The position numbers and the translations under genes are program-made. A stretch of DNA of 64,000 bases from Sipunculus nudus (taxonomy: Eukaryota > Annelida > Sipuncula > Golfingiida > Sipunculidae), in contig CM049306.1 in assembly GCA_026874595.1 (NCBI GenBank), positions 80,812,142 to 80,876,141 of the forward strand, read 5' to 3'. Under the pieces are notes generated by a model that saw nothing but the letters and a program-made list of their open reading frames with translations, ran no database searches and was not told the DNA's origin. The stretch's first letter is position 1. Every line of letters begins with the position of its first letter. Of the stretch, positions 39,001 to 45,852 are shown one piece after another.

Positions 39001-40651
39001 AATGTCCCAGAAAAAAAATAAATTGACGTTTACAGAAGTCTTGACCTCATACTGGTAGCTACGCACCATATTAAATAAAAATGATATTCAAAAATTAATC
39101 CCCACGTCCTTTCCAGTCTAAAATATATTTAAAATAAACAGAATTCAAAACAAACGCCAGCATCTAGATCAAGAACTTATTTTAGAATTTCTTGGAAACC
39201 TATTCTCCTCTCGTATGCATGTTGGTCATACTCACAAGACAGCTCGAGTGTATCAGTTTCTGTTCCCTACATGCCAGTGGAGTTTATAAAAAGGCGAATT
39301 CTTTGAAATTCTGTAATTTACATTAATTTTTTTCCAGTCATTTGAATCATGACTAACATTGTATGTTTAAGGATTATTATTATATTGTGCACGATGATTA
39401 ATTATACCTATGATCCTTCTATATCAAGCGTAAAATTACACATTTGACACACCGCTTAGTCTTGTTCATGAGAAAATATTGTTTCAGGTAAACTGCCCTT
39501 TTTCATACCAGACATATATTTATGATCATGTGTTGTTAAAATATCATATTGATCAATATTTTTTTTCTGTTCATTTTTATGTTACCTTACTTGGGACCTT
39601 ATATTTAAAAACAGGCTTCCAGTTATATCTAGTACACTGGAATAGGGTTGTACAGGCTGACACTGTTCACTGAAACAATACAAAATCTTTAACATGCATT
39701 TTCCAGGTCTTCCGAAAAACCTCTGAGGACCGACTCTTACTCCAGCGCGGACACGGACACGGACACGTTCAGTCGAGGGCCAGCTTTGTTCCGCAATGAC
39801 TGGATGGGACATGATGTTCAGTTCCAAAACCCGCTATATAATGGAGGGCCTGTCTACCACTTCCCAAGACATTGGTTCAGGGACAGCAAAATGCCACCAG
39901 CTGAAAACATACGGGTGAGCATAATTCTATTCTATTCAACGATTTTTAGGCATCTTAGGAATAAGATTATTACACCAAACGAACAAAAGATTATGACTTC
40001 AATGTATTACCCTACCATGTGTCTATCAGAATGTTTTAAGGTAAACAAATAAACATCTTACATGAATGAAATATAGATGTGTGAGAACCTTTTACCAACT
40101 AGTTCTTTCCAAGAACTTTGAGAGATATTTAAGGATCTTTACATATGGTTTGTGTGGTCTGCTGCCCTAGACCTAAATAGCATGGGGGGCCTCAACCATG
40201 TACATAAAATAAATTGTCTTACGTGTATTTCATTTGTCAAATGAAATCAAGAATACGCTAATGGAAGTGCCGTACGTACTTTCCTTGATTTACATAACTG
40301 AATAATTACATCTATTTAATAATGGCCGCCCTAAGGGCTGAAGTTGCATCACAAGAACACATGGCGGCCTGATTTATCTATCCATGTTATCAAAATTAAA
40401 AAAGAATGTATGTATGCAGATACACAAGTGCCGTATATATGGAGGGTTTATAAACAGTACTTATTTTTACCTAGGAGAAAGGCGACGTACCGCAACCAGA
40501 CTATGACATCAGAACCAAGCTTCCCCGGATAGAACTGAAAACGTCCTCATCTGGTTCCGGTCAGTCTCCGAAGAAACGACAGCAGAGTCACAATGGGAAC
40601 AAGAAATCCAAAGGCCTCCCAAGAACACCATGGGGCGAAATGCCATTTTAA
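367..40651 (+). CDS. Giant modular type I transmembrane protein, 58 exons seen, 5' end outside window
   Basis: Fifty-eight exons were placed by hand from GT-AG (one GC-AG) sites. Their lengths sum to 10,745 nt; after the first 2 nt, which finish a codon from an upstream exon, this leaves exactly 3,581 codons including the TAA at 40649-40651, and every intron phase matches across its junction. Exon coordinates are in the block entries below. Domain order: beta-rich module, Cys-rich linker, Apple/PAN-like domain, about 17 fibronectin-III-like modules with one LamG-like domain inside the array, furin-type sites, two cadherin-like repeats, two EGF domains, one transmembrane helix (about residue 3425-3443 of the visible frame), and a cytoplasmic tail of about 135 residues with NPLY. 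The protein is therefore expected at the cell surface with a huge ectodomain. An adhesion or scavenger receptor role is inference; I do not recognise a named family. No start codon or promoter is in the window. Confidence 0.93.
733..785. repeat. (TA)n microsatellite
   Basis: About 26 uninterrupted TA units in intron 1-2 of the giant gene. Confidence 0.95.
1713..1790. repeat. (CT)n(TA)n compound microsatellite
   Basis: About 17 CT units run directly into about 17 TA units, in the short intron just before exon 4. It is open in all frames and falsely joins exons 3 and 4 into one long open frame. Confidence 0.95.
1813..2719 (+). CDS. Giant gene exons 4-5: Cys-rich linker with furin-type site, first FN3-like module
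   Basis: Exons 1813-2175 and 2513-2719, both phase 0 at both ends. Exon 4 opens with two CxxC pairs (KCVNC and KCYNC, 18-19 residues apart), followed by a basic RRKR site at about residue 189-192 of the visible frame. Then comes the first FN3-like half-module, with the 'DYSVGTVPSADDV' strand. Exon 5 supplies the matching 'LYFTVCAKNSGG' strand and a 'GGRVTPDF' linker. The CxxC pairs probably form disulfides because this is an extracellular region; zinc binding cannot be excluded. Confidence 0.85.
2947..5587 (+). CDS. Giant gene exons 6-10: Apple/PAN-like domain and flanks
   Basis: Exons 2947-3082, 3369-3556, 4212-4335, 4740-4911 and 5493-5587. Exon 7 has the Apple/PAN pattern: an N-terminal 'FQVPEACARVC' helix, then 'KCLGFNYDF' and 'GHCEIL', that is C-x3-C-x9-C-x-G-F-x-Y with a fourth Cys before a hydrophobic strand. 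Apple/PAN domains bind protein or carbohydrate ligands in plasma kallikrein, plasminogen and many invertebrate receptors. Exons 6 and 8-10 encode about 175 residues of aromatic-rich sequence (VGYGRGIWGDQ; NNMYYYNFYLQN) that I cannot classify. The short exons keep frame through alternating phases. Confidence 0.78.
4529..4580. repeat. (TA)n microsatellite
   Basis: About 26 TA units in the intron before exon 9. Confidence 0.95.
6140..9890 (+). CDS. Giant gene exons 11-17: FN3-like modules
   Basis: Exons 6140-6310, 6770-6950, 7357-7523, 7988-8164, 8571-8759, 9157-9330 and 9652-9890, about 430 residues from residue 580. Four to five divergent FN3-like modules can be followed by a repeating signature: a 'W..F.DPESG' loop (FYDPESGI, FNDPESGV), a 'Y.VTV.A.N' strand (YYVTVTAYNN), and a '(D/N)G..VDTTPP' linker (YTVDTTPP, LVDTSPP, LIDTTPP). 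Modules are mostly split by phase-1 introns in the middle of the domain. Exon 13 contains RSKR, a possible furin site, but inside a folded module. Confidence 0.88.
10581..14395 (+). CDS. Giant gene exons 18-23: FN3-like modules
   Basis: Exons 10581-10702, 10833-11001, 11750-11909, 12421-12586, 13049-13287 and 14099-14395, about 385 residues from residue 1013. Modules carry YTDPESGVDQY, LDPESGINMY, 'YLVAIGTTPG', 'YLWAIGTAPLMDDV', TDGVTLDNTPPQ and SDGVTVDTTPPQ. Exon 20 starts at 11750 after CGTTTAG; its ATG is an internal Met, not a start. The 'AIGT.P' strand right after the DPESG loop is the most constant part of the array and can be used to find homologues. Confidence 0.9.
12815..13018 (+). 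mobile_element. SINE-like unit in intron 21-22
   Basis: A degenerate tRNA-like head with a B-box-like word (GGTTAAATTCCCAG) is followed by a pyrimidine-rich core (GTGGTTTTCTCCGGGTCCTC, then TGGTATCCTCCAC) and an A/T-rich tail with AATAAATAAAG. This order is usual for tRNA-derived SINEs of marine invertebrates. The ends were not determined exactly and no target duplication was seen. Confidence 0.5.
15437..18256 (+). CDS. Giant gene exons 24-30: FN3-like modules
   Basis: Exons 15437-15555, 15846-15939, 16257-16409, 16815-16939, 17283-17367, 17649-17742 and 17993-18256, about 310 residues from residue 1397. Signatures: FSDLESGIDHFKVGFGSFPG, KKYFVTVIAVNRVGQQ, VVDDTPPE, FEDSESGVTRY and VTVKAYNGAGLYS. 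Exon 24 is ended at 15555 (GGT|GTAAGT), because using the GT two bases earlier breaks the frame. One module has an inserted Cys loop (VCGNGK ... VCPEMDAICQ), probably one or two extra disulfides. Confidence 0.88.
16516..16581. repeat. (TA)n microsatellite
   Basis: About 30 TA units with one interruption, in the intron before exon 27. Confidence 0.95.
18523..22111 (+). CDS. Giant gene exons 31-36: FN3-like modules
   Basis: Exons 18523-18659, 19156-19425, 19919-20216, 20974-21103, 21467-21721 and 21908-22111, about 430 residues from residue 1708. Modules are more diverged here: the DPESG loop is replaced by SGDPCP in exon 31 and GKESEE in exon 32, but returns as FSDPESDVTQYEVAI in exon 36. The 'YFTLVRATNQLG', 'YYITVRAHS' and 'YLAAVIAVDQTG' strands and the FTVDTTPPVEG linker keep the register. 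No intron-exon conflict was seen. Confidence 0.87.
22320..23330 (+). CDS. Giant gene exons 37-39, with a GC-AG intron
   Basis: Exons 22320-22494, 22640-22788 and 23211-23330. Exon 37 (YYVFLRTTNGAGLS strand, then 'VIDGD' linker) ends in CAAAG|GCAAGT, a GC donor with an otherwise ideal donor consensus. The next exon (acceptor at 22639) needs one incoming base, which this donor supplies (G|GA, glycine). The only nearby GT (GAG|GTC at about 22486) gives phase 0 and runs into a stop within exon 38. Exons 38-39 continue a module with a Cys (NNACPHVTYSLDI) and a basic, strand-like end (AHLAKGGKYK). Confidence 0.85.
23665..24665 (+). CDS. Giant gene exons 40-42: LamG-like jelly-roll domain
   Basis: Exons 23665-23893, 24102-24253 and 24487-24665, about 186 residues from residue 2288. 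After a short FN3-like strand (FSLKAASGELRAV), the sequence follows a concanavalin/LamG-like order: 'GMQIRP' strand, 'SALLVWVKARNQTW', 'SVELTFDPSDDWHDYKITV', 'GTLAVYVDGK', then 'FQVQLWND'. The WH-Y-I-V strand followed by 'YVDGK' is typical of LamG and pentraxin-like jelly rolls, which bind glycans or proteins, often with calcium. This is a motif-level call; the fold was not computed. A bacterial-type sugar-binding jelly roll is the main alternative. Confidence 0.7.
25006..26916 (+). CDS. Giant gene exons 43-46: last FN3-like modules and Cys-rich insert
   Basis: Exons 25006-25135, 25663-25840, 26220-26395 and 26727-26916, about 225 residues from residue 2474. Contains 'YAAVGSAPLMDDVAPY', a compact Cys insert with six Cys in 17 residues (CLPCVNQCLQCDPNC), then 'SSDGVYIDVTPPE', 'WEATDPQSEIVEYRWAIGT' and 'YYATLKVKNQAGL'. 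For exon 45 I chose the acceptor at 26218-26219, which joins 'FLSVKAVSG' directly to 'SGREVVASSDGV' as in the other modules. An upstream AG at about 26156 is also in frame and would add about 21 residues. Confidence 0.83.
25200..25410 (-). repeat. Dispersed repeat copy (family with GATTCCGTTC...TGATTGC core)
   Basis: Read on the minus strand this matches the copies at 27.32-27.48, 54.42-54.49 and 55.32-55.52 kb. Shared words are AACGGAT/ATCCGTTC, CAACATAACTCGCACAATCG (here on +), GGAATCGATTA and GGATTCAGGAACG. It lies in the intron between exons 43 and 44. Confidence 0.6.
26050..26090. repeat. (TA)n microsatellite
   Basis: About 20 TA units in the intron before exon 45. Confidence 0.95.
27320..27480 (+). 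repeat. Dispersed repeat copy (GATTCCGTTC...TGATTGC family)
   Basis: Contains TTCCTGAATCTGGAT, AGATTCCGTTCATGATTGC and a CA-rich stretch, in the same order as the copy at 55.32-55.52 kb. It lies immediately left of the TA-flanked element that starts at 27494. Confidence 0.55.
27494..28680. mobile_element. Non-autonomous Tc1/pogo-like DNA transposon, 1.19 kb, TA target duplication
   Basis: The left end GAGTCGAACCTCTCTTGG and the reverse complement of the right end (CAGATAAACCTCTATAGTG) form imperfect terminal inverted repeats. They are followed on both sides by related subterminal words (AGTGAGCACTTTCGG / GTGAGCACTAATGGG, then GCAGTCCCAT / ACTGGGCC). TA flanks both ends (27492-27493 and 28681-28682). 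No transposase frame is present; a (TA)n tract sits at about 28430-28466. The CCTCTNTNGTG end type and TA duplication fit the IS630/Tc1/pogo group. It sits in the 1.8-kb intron between exons 46 and 47. Confidence 0.65.
28722..30609 (+). CDS. Giant gene exons 47-50: linker with furin-type sites
   Basis: Exons 28722-28892, 29323-29557, 30076-30155 and 30508-30609, about 196 residues from residue 2699. Exon 47 is hydrophilic, rich in Asp/Ser/Lys. Exon 48 has two furin-type sites close together, RSRR (about residue 2808-2811) and RTKR (2819-2822), each followed by a flexible acidic stretch. Exons 49-50 have a small Cys pair (KVCTKAHKC) and two strand-like runs (TIYTAVKV, LTIELPL). Cleavage would separate the FN3-like array from the membrane-proximal part; whether the halves stay together cannot be told from sequence. 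Confidence 0.85.
29776..29795. repeat. Poly(C) run
   Basis: Twenty uninterrupted C in the intron between exons 48 and 49; the length is likely unstable or assembly-sensitive. Confidence 0.9.
30836..32922. repeat. Tandem array, three copies of a 696-bp unit
   Basis: Copies start at 30836, 31532 and 32228, each with AATAATTATAATTTATTC, so the period is exactly 696 bp twice. By eye the copies differ at only a handful of positions (for example CTTACCCAAA versus CTCACCCGAA, and one TA unit), which points to recent duplication or gene conversion. Each unit ends with a segment starting GTCAAAACCTGTCTGTG that is also the left end of the MITE-like element at 32.84-33.0 kb. It is inside the intron between exons 50 and 51 and has no convincing open frame. 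Confidence 0.95.
32836..32999. mobile_element. MITE-like element at the end of the 696-bp array
   Basis: Left end GTCAAAACCTGTCTGTGTAA faces the reverse complement of the right end, AGTCAAACCTGTAAAATTAA, as terminal inverted repeats. Internal 'GACCACC ... GGGGGTCTTA' words mirror each other. The left half is repeated in every unit of the array, so the array probably grew from an element of this kind. A related sequence lies at about 30-145. Confidence 0.5.
33001..33047. repeat. (TA)n microsatellite
   Basis: About 23 TA units, ending 24 bp before exon 51. Confidence 0.95.
33071..36757 (+). CDS. Giant gene exons 51-53: membrane-proximal beta-rich segment
   Basis: Exons 33071-33221, 36383-36537 and 36666-36757, about 133 residues from residue 2895, around a 3.2-kb intron that carries a large inverted repeat. 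Readable runs are 'TSVVFGELTTTDLQ', 'RIFTFEDVNIFITTLPYQS', 'LTVMYPYNAGVY', 'MEPRLLVWDTGEHTRWVDAG' and a Cys (STCPPS). I do not recognise a domain. The phases (1 into exon 51, then 2, 1, 0) match on both sides, so these exons belong to the same transcript despite the long intron. Confidence 0.83.
33417..33865. repeat. Degenerate tandem repeat, about three units
   Basis: Three diverged units share the order '(ACCCACTT)CTTTA.A.A.(A)TTGT.GATGCAT', 'AGC(C/T)AAACGTTT(C)ATC', 'TATGGCT(C/A)A(C/T)' and 'GGTTCA.AGGTCAAAG'. Starts are at about 33417, 33638 and 33787. The AAAGGTCA-type words are common in molluscan repeats. In the intron between exons 51 and 52. Confidence 0.5.
33872..35729. mobile_element. 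Long inverted-repeat (foldback) element
   Basis: The left arm 33872-34541 and right arm 35052-35729 are reverse complements along about 670 bp, with roughly one difference in ten by eye. Outer ends: CATTCCATGCCAACTCAACC against the complement of GGTTGATTTGGCATGGAATT. Inner ends: AAGAGTTATCAT against ATGATAACTCTT. The spacer is about 510 bp. Its minus strand is open for 146 codons (34700-35140) together with part of the right arm, with no recognised motif. No target-site duplication was seen. It lies inside the 3.2-kb intron between exons 51 and 52. A long-TIR DNA transposon is most likely; an inverted duplication is the alternative. Confidence 0.85.
37040..38329 (+). CDS. Giant gene exons 54-55: two cadherin-like repeats, start of first EGF
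   Basis: Exons 37040-37885 (846 nt, the largest) and 38188-38329. Exon 54 starts with a further RTKR furin-type site (about residue 3040). Two cadherin-like (VCBS/Ig-like tandem type) repeats follow: repeat 1 begins 'FNMFEDTGLFVIKFTAEDDE' and ends at 'VYPVNDVPTI'; repeat 2 has 'VGATDVDGNDRVAL', 'IKYTPEPGYSGLDEIKL' and 'AEDNNGG'. Acidic DxD- and 'VND.P'-type motifs suggest calcium at the linkers, as in the family. Exon 55 ends in the first half of an EGF domain (GKCLNNGTC). Confidence 0.88.
38699..40651 (+). CDS. Giant gene exons 56-58: EGF domains, transmembrane helix, NPLY tail
   Basis: Exons 38699-38987, 39707-39914 and 40475-40651. Exon 56 completes EGF 1 ('CMCAAGFTGTYC') and encodes a calcium-binding-type EGF 2 (DFDECSSSPCP ... 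GSYICHCELGWPC), then a helix 'IGVAVPSGVILIGLIVVIFI' and a basic stop-transfer RYRR. The tail has an acidic-threonine DTDTDT repeat, Ser/Thr-rich stretches, 'FQNPLYNGG' with an NPxY-type sorting and PTB-binding motif, and a very basic KKR/NKKSK segment before TPWGEMPF. The frame ends at TAA 40649-40651. Confidence 0.92.
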
Positions 40652-40859
40652 ATGCAAAAGGGAGTTCGGCGACCTGTGCCCTTCTATGCAATATATGTTC
40701 TGTAAGTGCAGATATATATAGTTATCGCTTTGATCTATTTTACCCAATGTACCTTGCACGGTCAGGCCTAGACGTTATTTATATGTAACCCAGTTAATCT
40801 CGAGGGTAATTCTAACAGCGGCATTGAACAAGACAATAGTTCATACCCTAAACCCATAA

Positions 40860-40865
40860 AATAAA
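40860..40865 (+). terminator. Candidate poly(A) signal of the giant gene
   Basis: AATAAA lies about 209 nt after the stop codon; a second one is at 40941-40946. Which is used cannot be told without transcripts. Confidence 0.45.
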
Positions 40866-43490
40866 GCATCTTTGGAAGCGAATTTTCATGCCAAAGATAC
40901 TTTATGGTCATTTGAAAAATTATAAAACTTATAAAAAACAAATAAACTGTGTTTCATAATGTCTCACCCAAGAAAATGAGGTTTACCATGTTAAAGATAT
41001 TTAGTTAATTATATGAGTTTATTATAGGCTGATTTTATGTGTTTTATTCAAGTATTGTAATCCTGAGACTTTTTATGGAATGTTGCAGCAATATCCTTCA
41101 AAATGTGATGATGTACTAGGCGTTCATGAAATTTAGGTGCCATGATAAGATTCTTATGTAATATACATTTAAAGTGAAAGGGTCAATGAGTTTGTTAATA
41201 TAAACATCAAGGGATGCATTAAATAAATATGTGCAACTCTTAATTGTATGATCCATCAGGCGGTAGGCATGCGCAGCAAATAGGAAGTACGTCATTTCCG
41301 CTTAAAACCATGTTTTGTCCCTTATATTCTGCGCAGGTTTTAACACAGTTGGACTTATTGCATCCCATGATTATGAAACTAGTGATAAAGTTTATTTGTT
41401 TAAAAATTTGATGAAAGTGAAGATTTGCTTTCAGTCCTACGAAGTAGCAAAATCATCCACTAACCTATTCTATTCCGTTCTCTATAAATATATGTGTATC
41501 ATTTTGTATATGCGTTAAATAGCCATTAGGCCTGCACTGGATCTAAAATAAAACATCAGTAAGATTCATCTACTGTCGTTCGTGTTCAGTCTTTTCCTTC
41601 TTGTACATGAAGTAATATCTTTCGAACTTGCAGTGAGCATGATAATGTAATTGGTTTGGAGCGCCGTGCAGTCTCGCATTACATTCGGGTGGGGGAGTTG
41701 CTCCCGTTGCCAATGAGCATATATATGTATCATGGTTACCAAGCATAATAGTGACAATAGCAGTACAAATACCAATTGCTTGCCGTACCGACCTCTCCCA
41801 TTCAGTGTCAAAGGGAACAAGGCCGTAACTGGTGCCTATAGAGGTAAAATCATGTCAACTATAATGGTCTATAGAACGACATGACAGCTGCTTTGTATAT
41901 TTCTTATAAAAGCCCGTACTATTGATGGAGGGAAGCATGTACATTCACGTATGCTTCGCGTTGCTCCTGTATATTATTCACCCTAACTGAAAATTGAAAA
42001 TTATGGCGTTCGATCTCACCTATTCAGTAACTTTCGTGCACTGATATACCCCCGAGTTATTTCAGTCAGATAAGAAACAGAAAAATACACCGATTGAAAG
42101 CATAAAAAAATCTTGATTTGATACGTTTGGAAGTTGGGTGCGCGCTGTGTATATGCTTTGTGCCACTGATCCCGAGCGGCCAAGGCTTATTCCCACTGTT
42201 TAGAACGAAAACGCCGATATCGTTCTGCTGGGAAAATGAGCTGATGACGTGAGATAATACACGTATTTATGCAAATATATATATATATATATCCCTTTAC
42301 GCGTATAGACACTGAAATAGTATACATAGCTTTCTGGGTATTATAAGGCTTAACAATTAACCCTGGGCGTACTTTTGAATGAAAGCGACGTTGATTTCGA
42401 TGCTTTTTTTTCCAGTCTTGTACATCACCATCACATTCCCTTCTTATGAATCCCCCGTTTCTGGATCAGGGATTTTTTTTTTTTAATTTCCTATTTATCT
42501 TCCTGGGCTGGACCCTTCCCATACCAAAATTCTTTATCCGCCCCTAAGACTTTTATGTGGTGGGAATAAGCTTGCGGGGATCATATACCGGTTAAGTAAA
42601 TGTTTCACGCATGTCTGACTCGGGTAAATATCTGACATTTATAAGGAACAGGACAAGCGGGCTCAGCTTCTTAAGAAAAGCGCATTCATAATATCCGGAA
42701 ATCGTGTCACCCTAGAGGGACCCTGTAGTTTATGGGAATTCCAACTATTCATGCCTTTTACGCGGCGCAGTCAAGACTTGTATTTATGGGGCGTCTTGTT
42801 ATGTATAGCAATTTCGGAAAGGCGTCTTCCTGAATATGGCCTGTCTTTATAGTCGAATATATTGGGTTTTTTTTATAGAATTACATTTTTGTATAAAGGG
42901 TGTGGCCCTGTTATGACATGAAATATTATTTATGGATACCTATCTCAATAGTATTCTAATTTATCCTTCAAAGAGGCTACAAAGAACCAAAGGGAATGTC
43001 TAGAGAAAAGGAAAATTATGTTGTGCAGCATATGAGGTTGTCGGGCTCCCGTCTCTATCATACTGAATGAAAACTACGTGACACACTTCAGACCCTAAGC
43101 AATAAAGGTTAAAGTATTTATTTCGGTTGGGCAAACAGTGTATTTCGGATCGAAGAGAAAACCTATAATTGTTTAGATTACAATTCTTTAAAACATCTTC
43201 CTTCCTTCGCCTCTACGTTCCCATGTCCTTGTAAAATAATCTTATCCATGAGAAACATTTCCTTTTGAAATAATCTTATACATGAGAAACATTTCAAGTA
43301 TAAATGAAACAGATGGATGCCACACAATTGGTAATCATCTAGTAAAAGAGAAGTAGAAAGTAATTTAGAGGTAATGGCTTAAAGTCCCAAATAGATCCAA
43401 GTCATCAATTCAAAGGCAAAATGGAAATAAATCGATGGAACCTGGCTAATTCACTGAAATGTGAAACTTGAATGTCATTATCGTTACGGG
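40866..43490. other. Intergenic region without a supported gene
   Basis: Apart from the candidate signal-anchor exon at 41681-41820, I see nothing coding. There is a short (TA)n at about 42276-42292 and poly(T) at about 42472-42484. The open frames are short and AT-driven. Confidence 0.5.
41681..41820 (-). CDS. Possible first coding exon of a type II membrane protein
   Basis: On the minus strand an ATG at 41820 opens a basic N-terminus (MFPLTLNGRGRYGKQ) followed by an uncharged helix 'LVFVLLLSLLCLVTMIHIYA' and a hydrophilic stem, then CCGAAT|GTAATG, a usable donor at about 41680-41681. This is the layout of a Golgi glycosyltransferase or sulfotransferase first exon. No downstream exon was recognised on this strand, and continuing would run antisense to the giant gene. 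It may be a chance frame or a pseudo-exon. Confidence 0.25.
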
Positions 43491-43497
43491 GTGACAT

Positions 43498-43740
43498 AAA
43501 AGCGGACCGAACTGTCTCGCTAGTAAAGCTTGCTTTCTAGCAAAGCGGTTGGTACGCATATGAGTTCGAATCCCGGACTAGCCCCCTTTTTATGTTACGG
43601 AACCTAATAATGACAGATCACGTAATCCCGGACCCAACTGTTTCGTTAGTGAAGCTTACTTTCCTAGCGAAGCGGTTGGTACGCCGGACTTGTGCGCAAC
43701 CAACATTGGTTCGAATCCCGGATCGGCCCAGTATTTTCCC
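43498..43740 (+). mobile_element. Two direct copies of a tRNA-like, SINE-type sequence
   Basis: Two copies start GCGGACCGAACTGT and CCGGACCCAACTGT and share A-box-like (CTAGC(G/A)AAGCGGTTGGTACG) and B-box-like (GTTCGAATCCCGGA) words. The first lacks about 20 bp between the boxes. The 3' acceptor and T-stem pairing do not close into a good cloverleaf, so functional tRNA is unlikely. Between them lies ACCTAATAATGACAGATCAC, also present near 30697 in the giant gene. Confidence 0.5.
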
Positions 43741-44279
43741 CTGAGTATTTGTCTTCGTAGCATTATCCTGCGTTATTCCAGTACCAGTGCAAATAAAACA
43801 TAAAAACCAGGAAGTTTAGAGATATAATGTTTATATATGATTTTCTGAAACCTAGTGCAAAAGATTGGCAACTTACAAGTAACATACCACATTTAAACTG
43901 GCAATATTCGCAAATTCTTCCTTGTATTTTGGTCAGCCCTTTACTCGGGTACCCATAATTAAGCAATTAAGCAAAATAAGACCGCCAATGTCTGTCTTTC
44001 ATTTCATTCTTCTTCATTCAGCCCTGCACTACAATCAAACGTTATCTTCTCTTCTGGAAGCAGACTGATTCCTGAGTTCATATTAAGTTACTCTGATGTA
44101 AAATTATAACAGGGTGGACTTCAAATTAAGAGTGGAGATACTAGAATAGCCCTCTGACAATGATTTATGCGTACTTGTATTTATAAATCTGGCTTGTATT
44201 TATATAGACAAAAAGGGTTGCTTTTACGTAGCCCAGCCTATACCAGAAGGGATAAGTTATCTCTTGCGCGGTAACTTAG

Positions 44280-44464
44280 TCTGGTGATTAAATGAAACAA
44301 AAAGGTATAATTGTGTATGATAATGAATTTGTGTATCCCGGGTTGGAATAAATGGCATATCGGCTGGAAAGAATTTCGATGAAGGGGGATTAAATGGCCC
44401 ATAAAAGAACGATTGTGCGTGATGATAAATTTAATTATTCCGGTTGGGTATAAATGGATCATTG
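44280..44464. repeat. 102-bp minisatellite, left part
   Basis: Nearly two units with words CGGCTGGAAAGAATTTCGAT, GAAGGGGGATTAAATGGC, TTGTGCGTGATGAT and TCCCGG(A/G)TTGG. It is continued at 46243-46610; the LINE at 44465-46242 splits the array. Confidence 0.85.
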
Positions 44465-45852
44465 TCAGTCATGTGTTATTACAAATGAGGGGCTTTCAGA
44501 TTATTTTTCATGTAATATTGGAGTAAGACAGGGTTGTATGATAAGCCGACTTTTATTTACCTTCTTCATGAATGAATTGTATTATATAATGCAGGATTTA
44601 AATCAAGGTATATTTGTAGACCAGGAAACACAACCTTTGACAATGCTAATGTTCGCTGATGATATTGTTTGTTTTGGAGACACAGTTGGAAGATTACAGA
44701 ATCAAATTGGTAAACTTGAATATTTTTGTAACCGTTATGGAATGAAGTTGAATGTGGACAAAACTAAAGTTGTTGTTTTTAGAAATCGGGGGGAAGTTAA
44801 AGAAATATGAAAAATGGTATTATAAAGGAAGAAAGCTTGAAGTAGTCAATAGTTATAGGTATTTGGGAGGGGTATTTACTTCTTGTCTGAAATGGGTAGA
44901 AATGGAAAAACATCTTGTGTGTCAAGCAAATAAAACTGTTTTAATGATAAGAAAATTCATTTCTGATAATAAATATATTACTGTAAAAGAATCATTTTCT
45001 TTATTTGATAAGATGGTTGTACCTGTACTTTCATATGGCAGTGAATTGTGGGGTTACAAAAAACAAGATAAAATAGAACAGGTCCACAATAAATTTTGTA
45101 AATACGTACTTGGGATTAACTCTTCTTCACCAAATGCTGCAGCACTTGGTGAGTGTGGAATGTTTTCTCTGAAAATCAGATTTATGTTAAAATGTATTTC
45201 TTATTGGGTTAAATTACTAAGAATGGAAAATTATAGGTACCCTAAGCGTTTATATTCTAAATTACATAGGCTAGATGAATTAGGAAAGTATACGTGGGCA
45301 ACAAGGGTAAAAAATATATTATTTTCAATTGGATTTGGATATACATGGATATTTCAAGATGTAGGTAATATTAATATATTTCTGTCAGGTTTCAAACAAA
45401 GGTTGCATGATAATGAAAGACAAGAATGGACAGCTAACATAGAAAATAATGGAAGATTAAAAACATATGCTATCTTTAAAAGCTTATTAAACACTGAATT
45501 ATATTTATCAGCTGTTCCAAATAAAAGATATAGAATTAGTTTAGCAAGACTTAGAACATCATCACATAGCTTAGAAGTAGAAGTTGGTCGCCACAAGAAA
45601 ATAGCCTGGGAAGAGAGATGTTGTAAATTTTGTCTTAAACATGGAGAATCATATATTGAAGATGAGTTCCATTTTGTCATTAAATGTCCTTTATATATTT
45701 CATTAAGAGAAAAATATCTGTCTGAATTTAAAGATATGTCTTTCGTTTCATTATTGTCCACAACAAATTATGTCACAATTAATAAGCTTTCAGCATTTGT
45801 ATATTTTGCATTTGTTAAAAGAGAGTCAATTCTAAATGATTCTTTGAACTAG
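44465..45852 (+). pseudogene. Reverse transcriptase C-terminal fragment, frameshifted
   Basis: The first frame (to 44810) shows the RT motif B-like 'GVRQGCMISRLLF' and the catalytic 'MFADDIVCF' box, then 'MKLNVDKTKVVVFRN'. The frame then shifts at a run of six G (about 44789-44794) into a second frame to the TAG at 45850-45852, which continues without a gap as 'YYKGRKLEVVNSYRYLGG', a thumb region ('VPVLSYGSELWGYK') and a C-terminal Cys/His motif 'CCKFCLKHGESYIEDEFHF' followed by 'CPLY'. Motif A and everything before it is missing. One homopolymer frameshift explains both frames; sequencing error at the G run is possible. Confidence 0.88.

Noticed and set aside
43498-43740. Functional tRNA genes
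   Set aside because: Box-like words are present, but acceptor and T-stem pairing do not close and one copy lacks the anticodon region.
45354-45761. 135-codon minus-strand frame
   Set aside because: It is antisense to the LINE C-terminal frame and has no protein features of its own.
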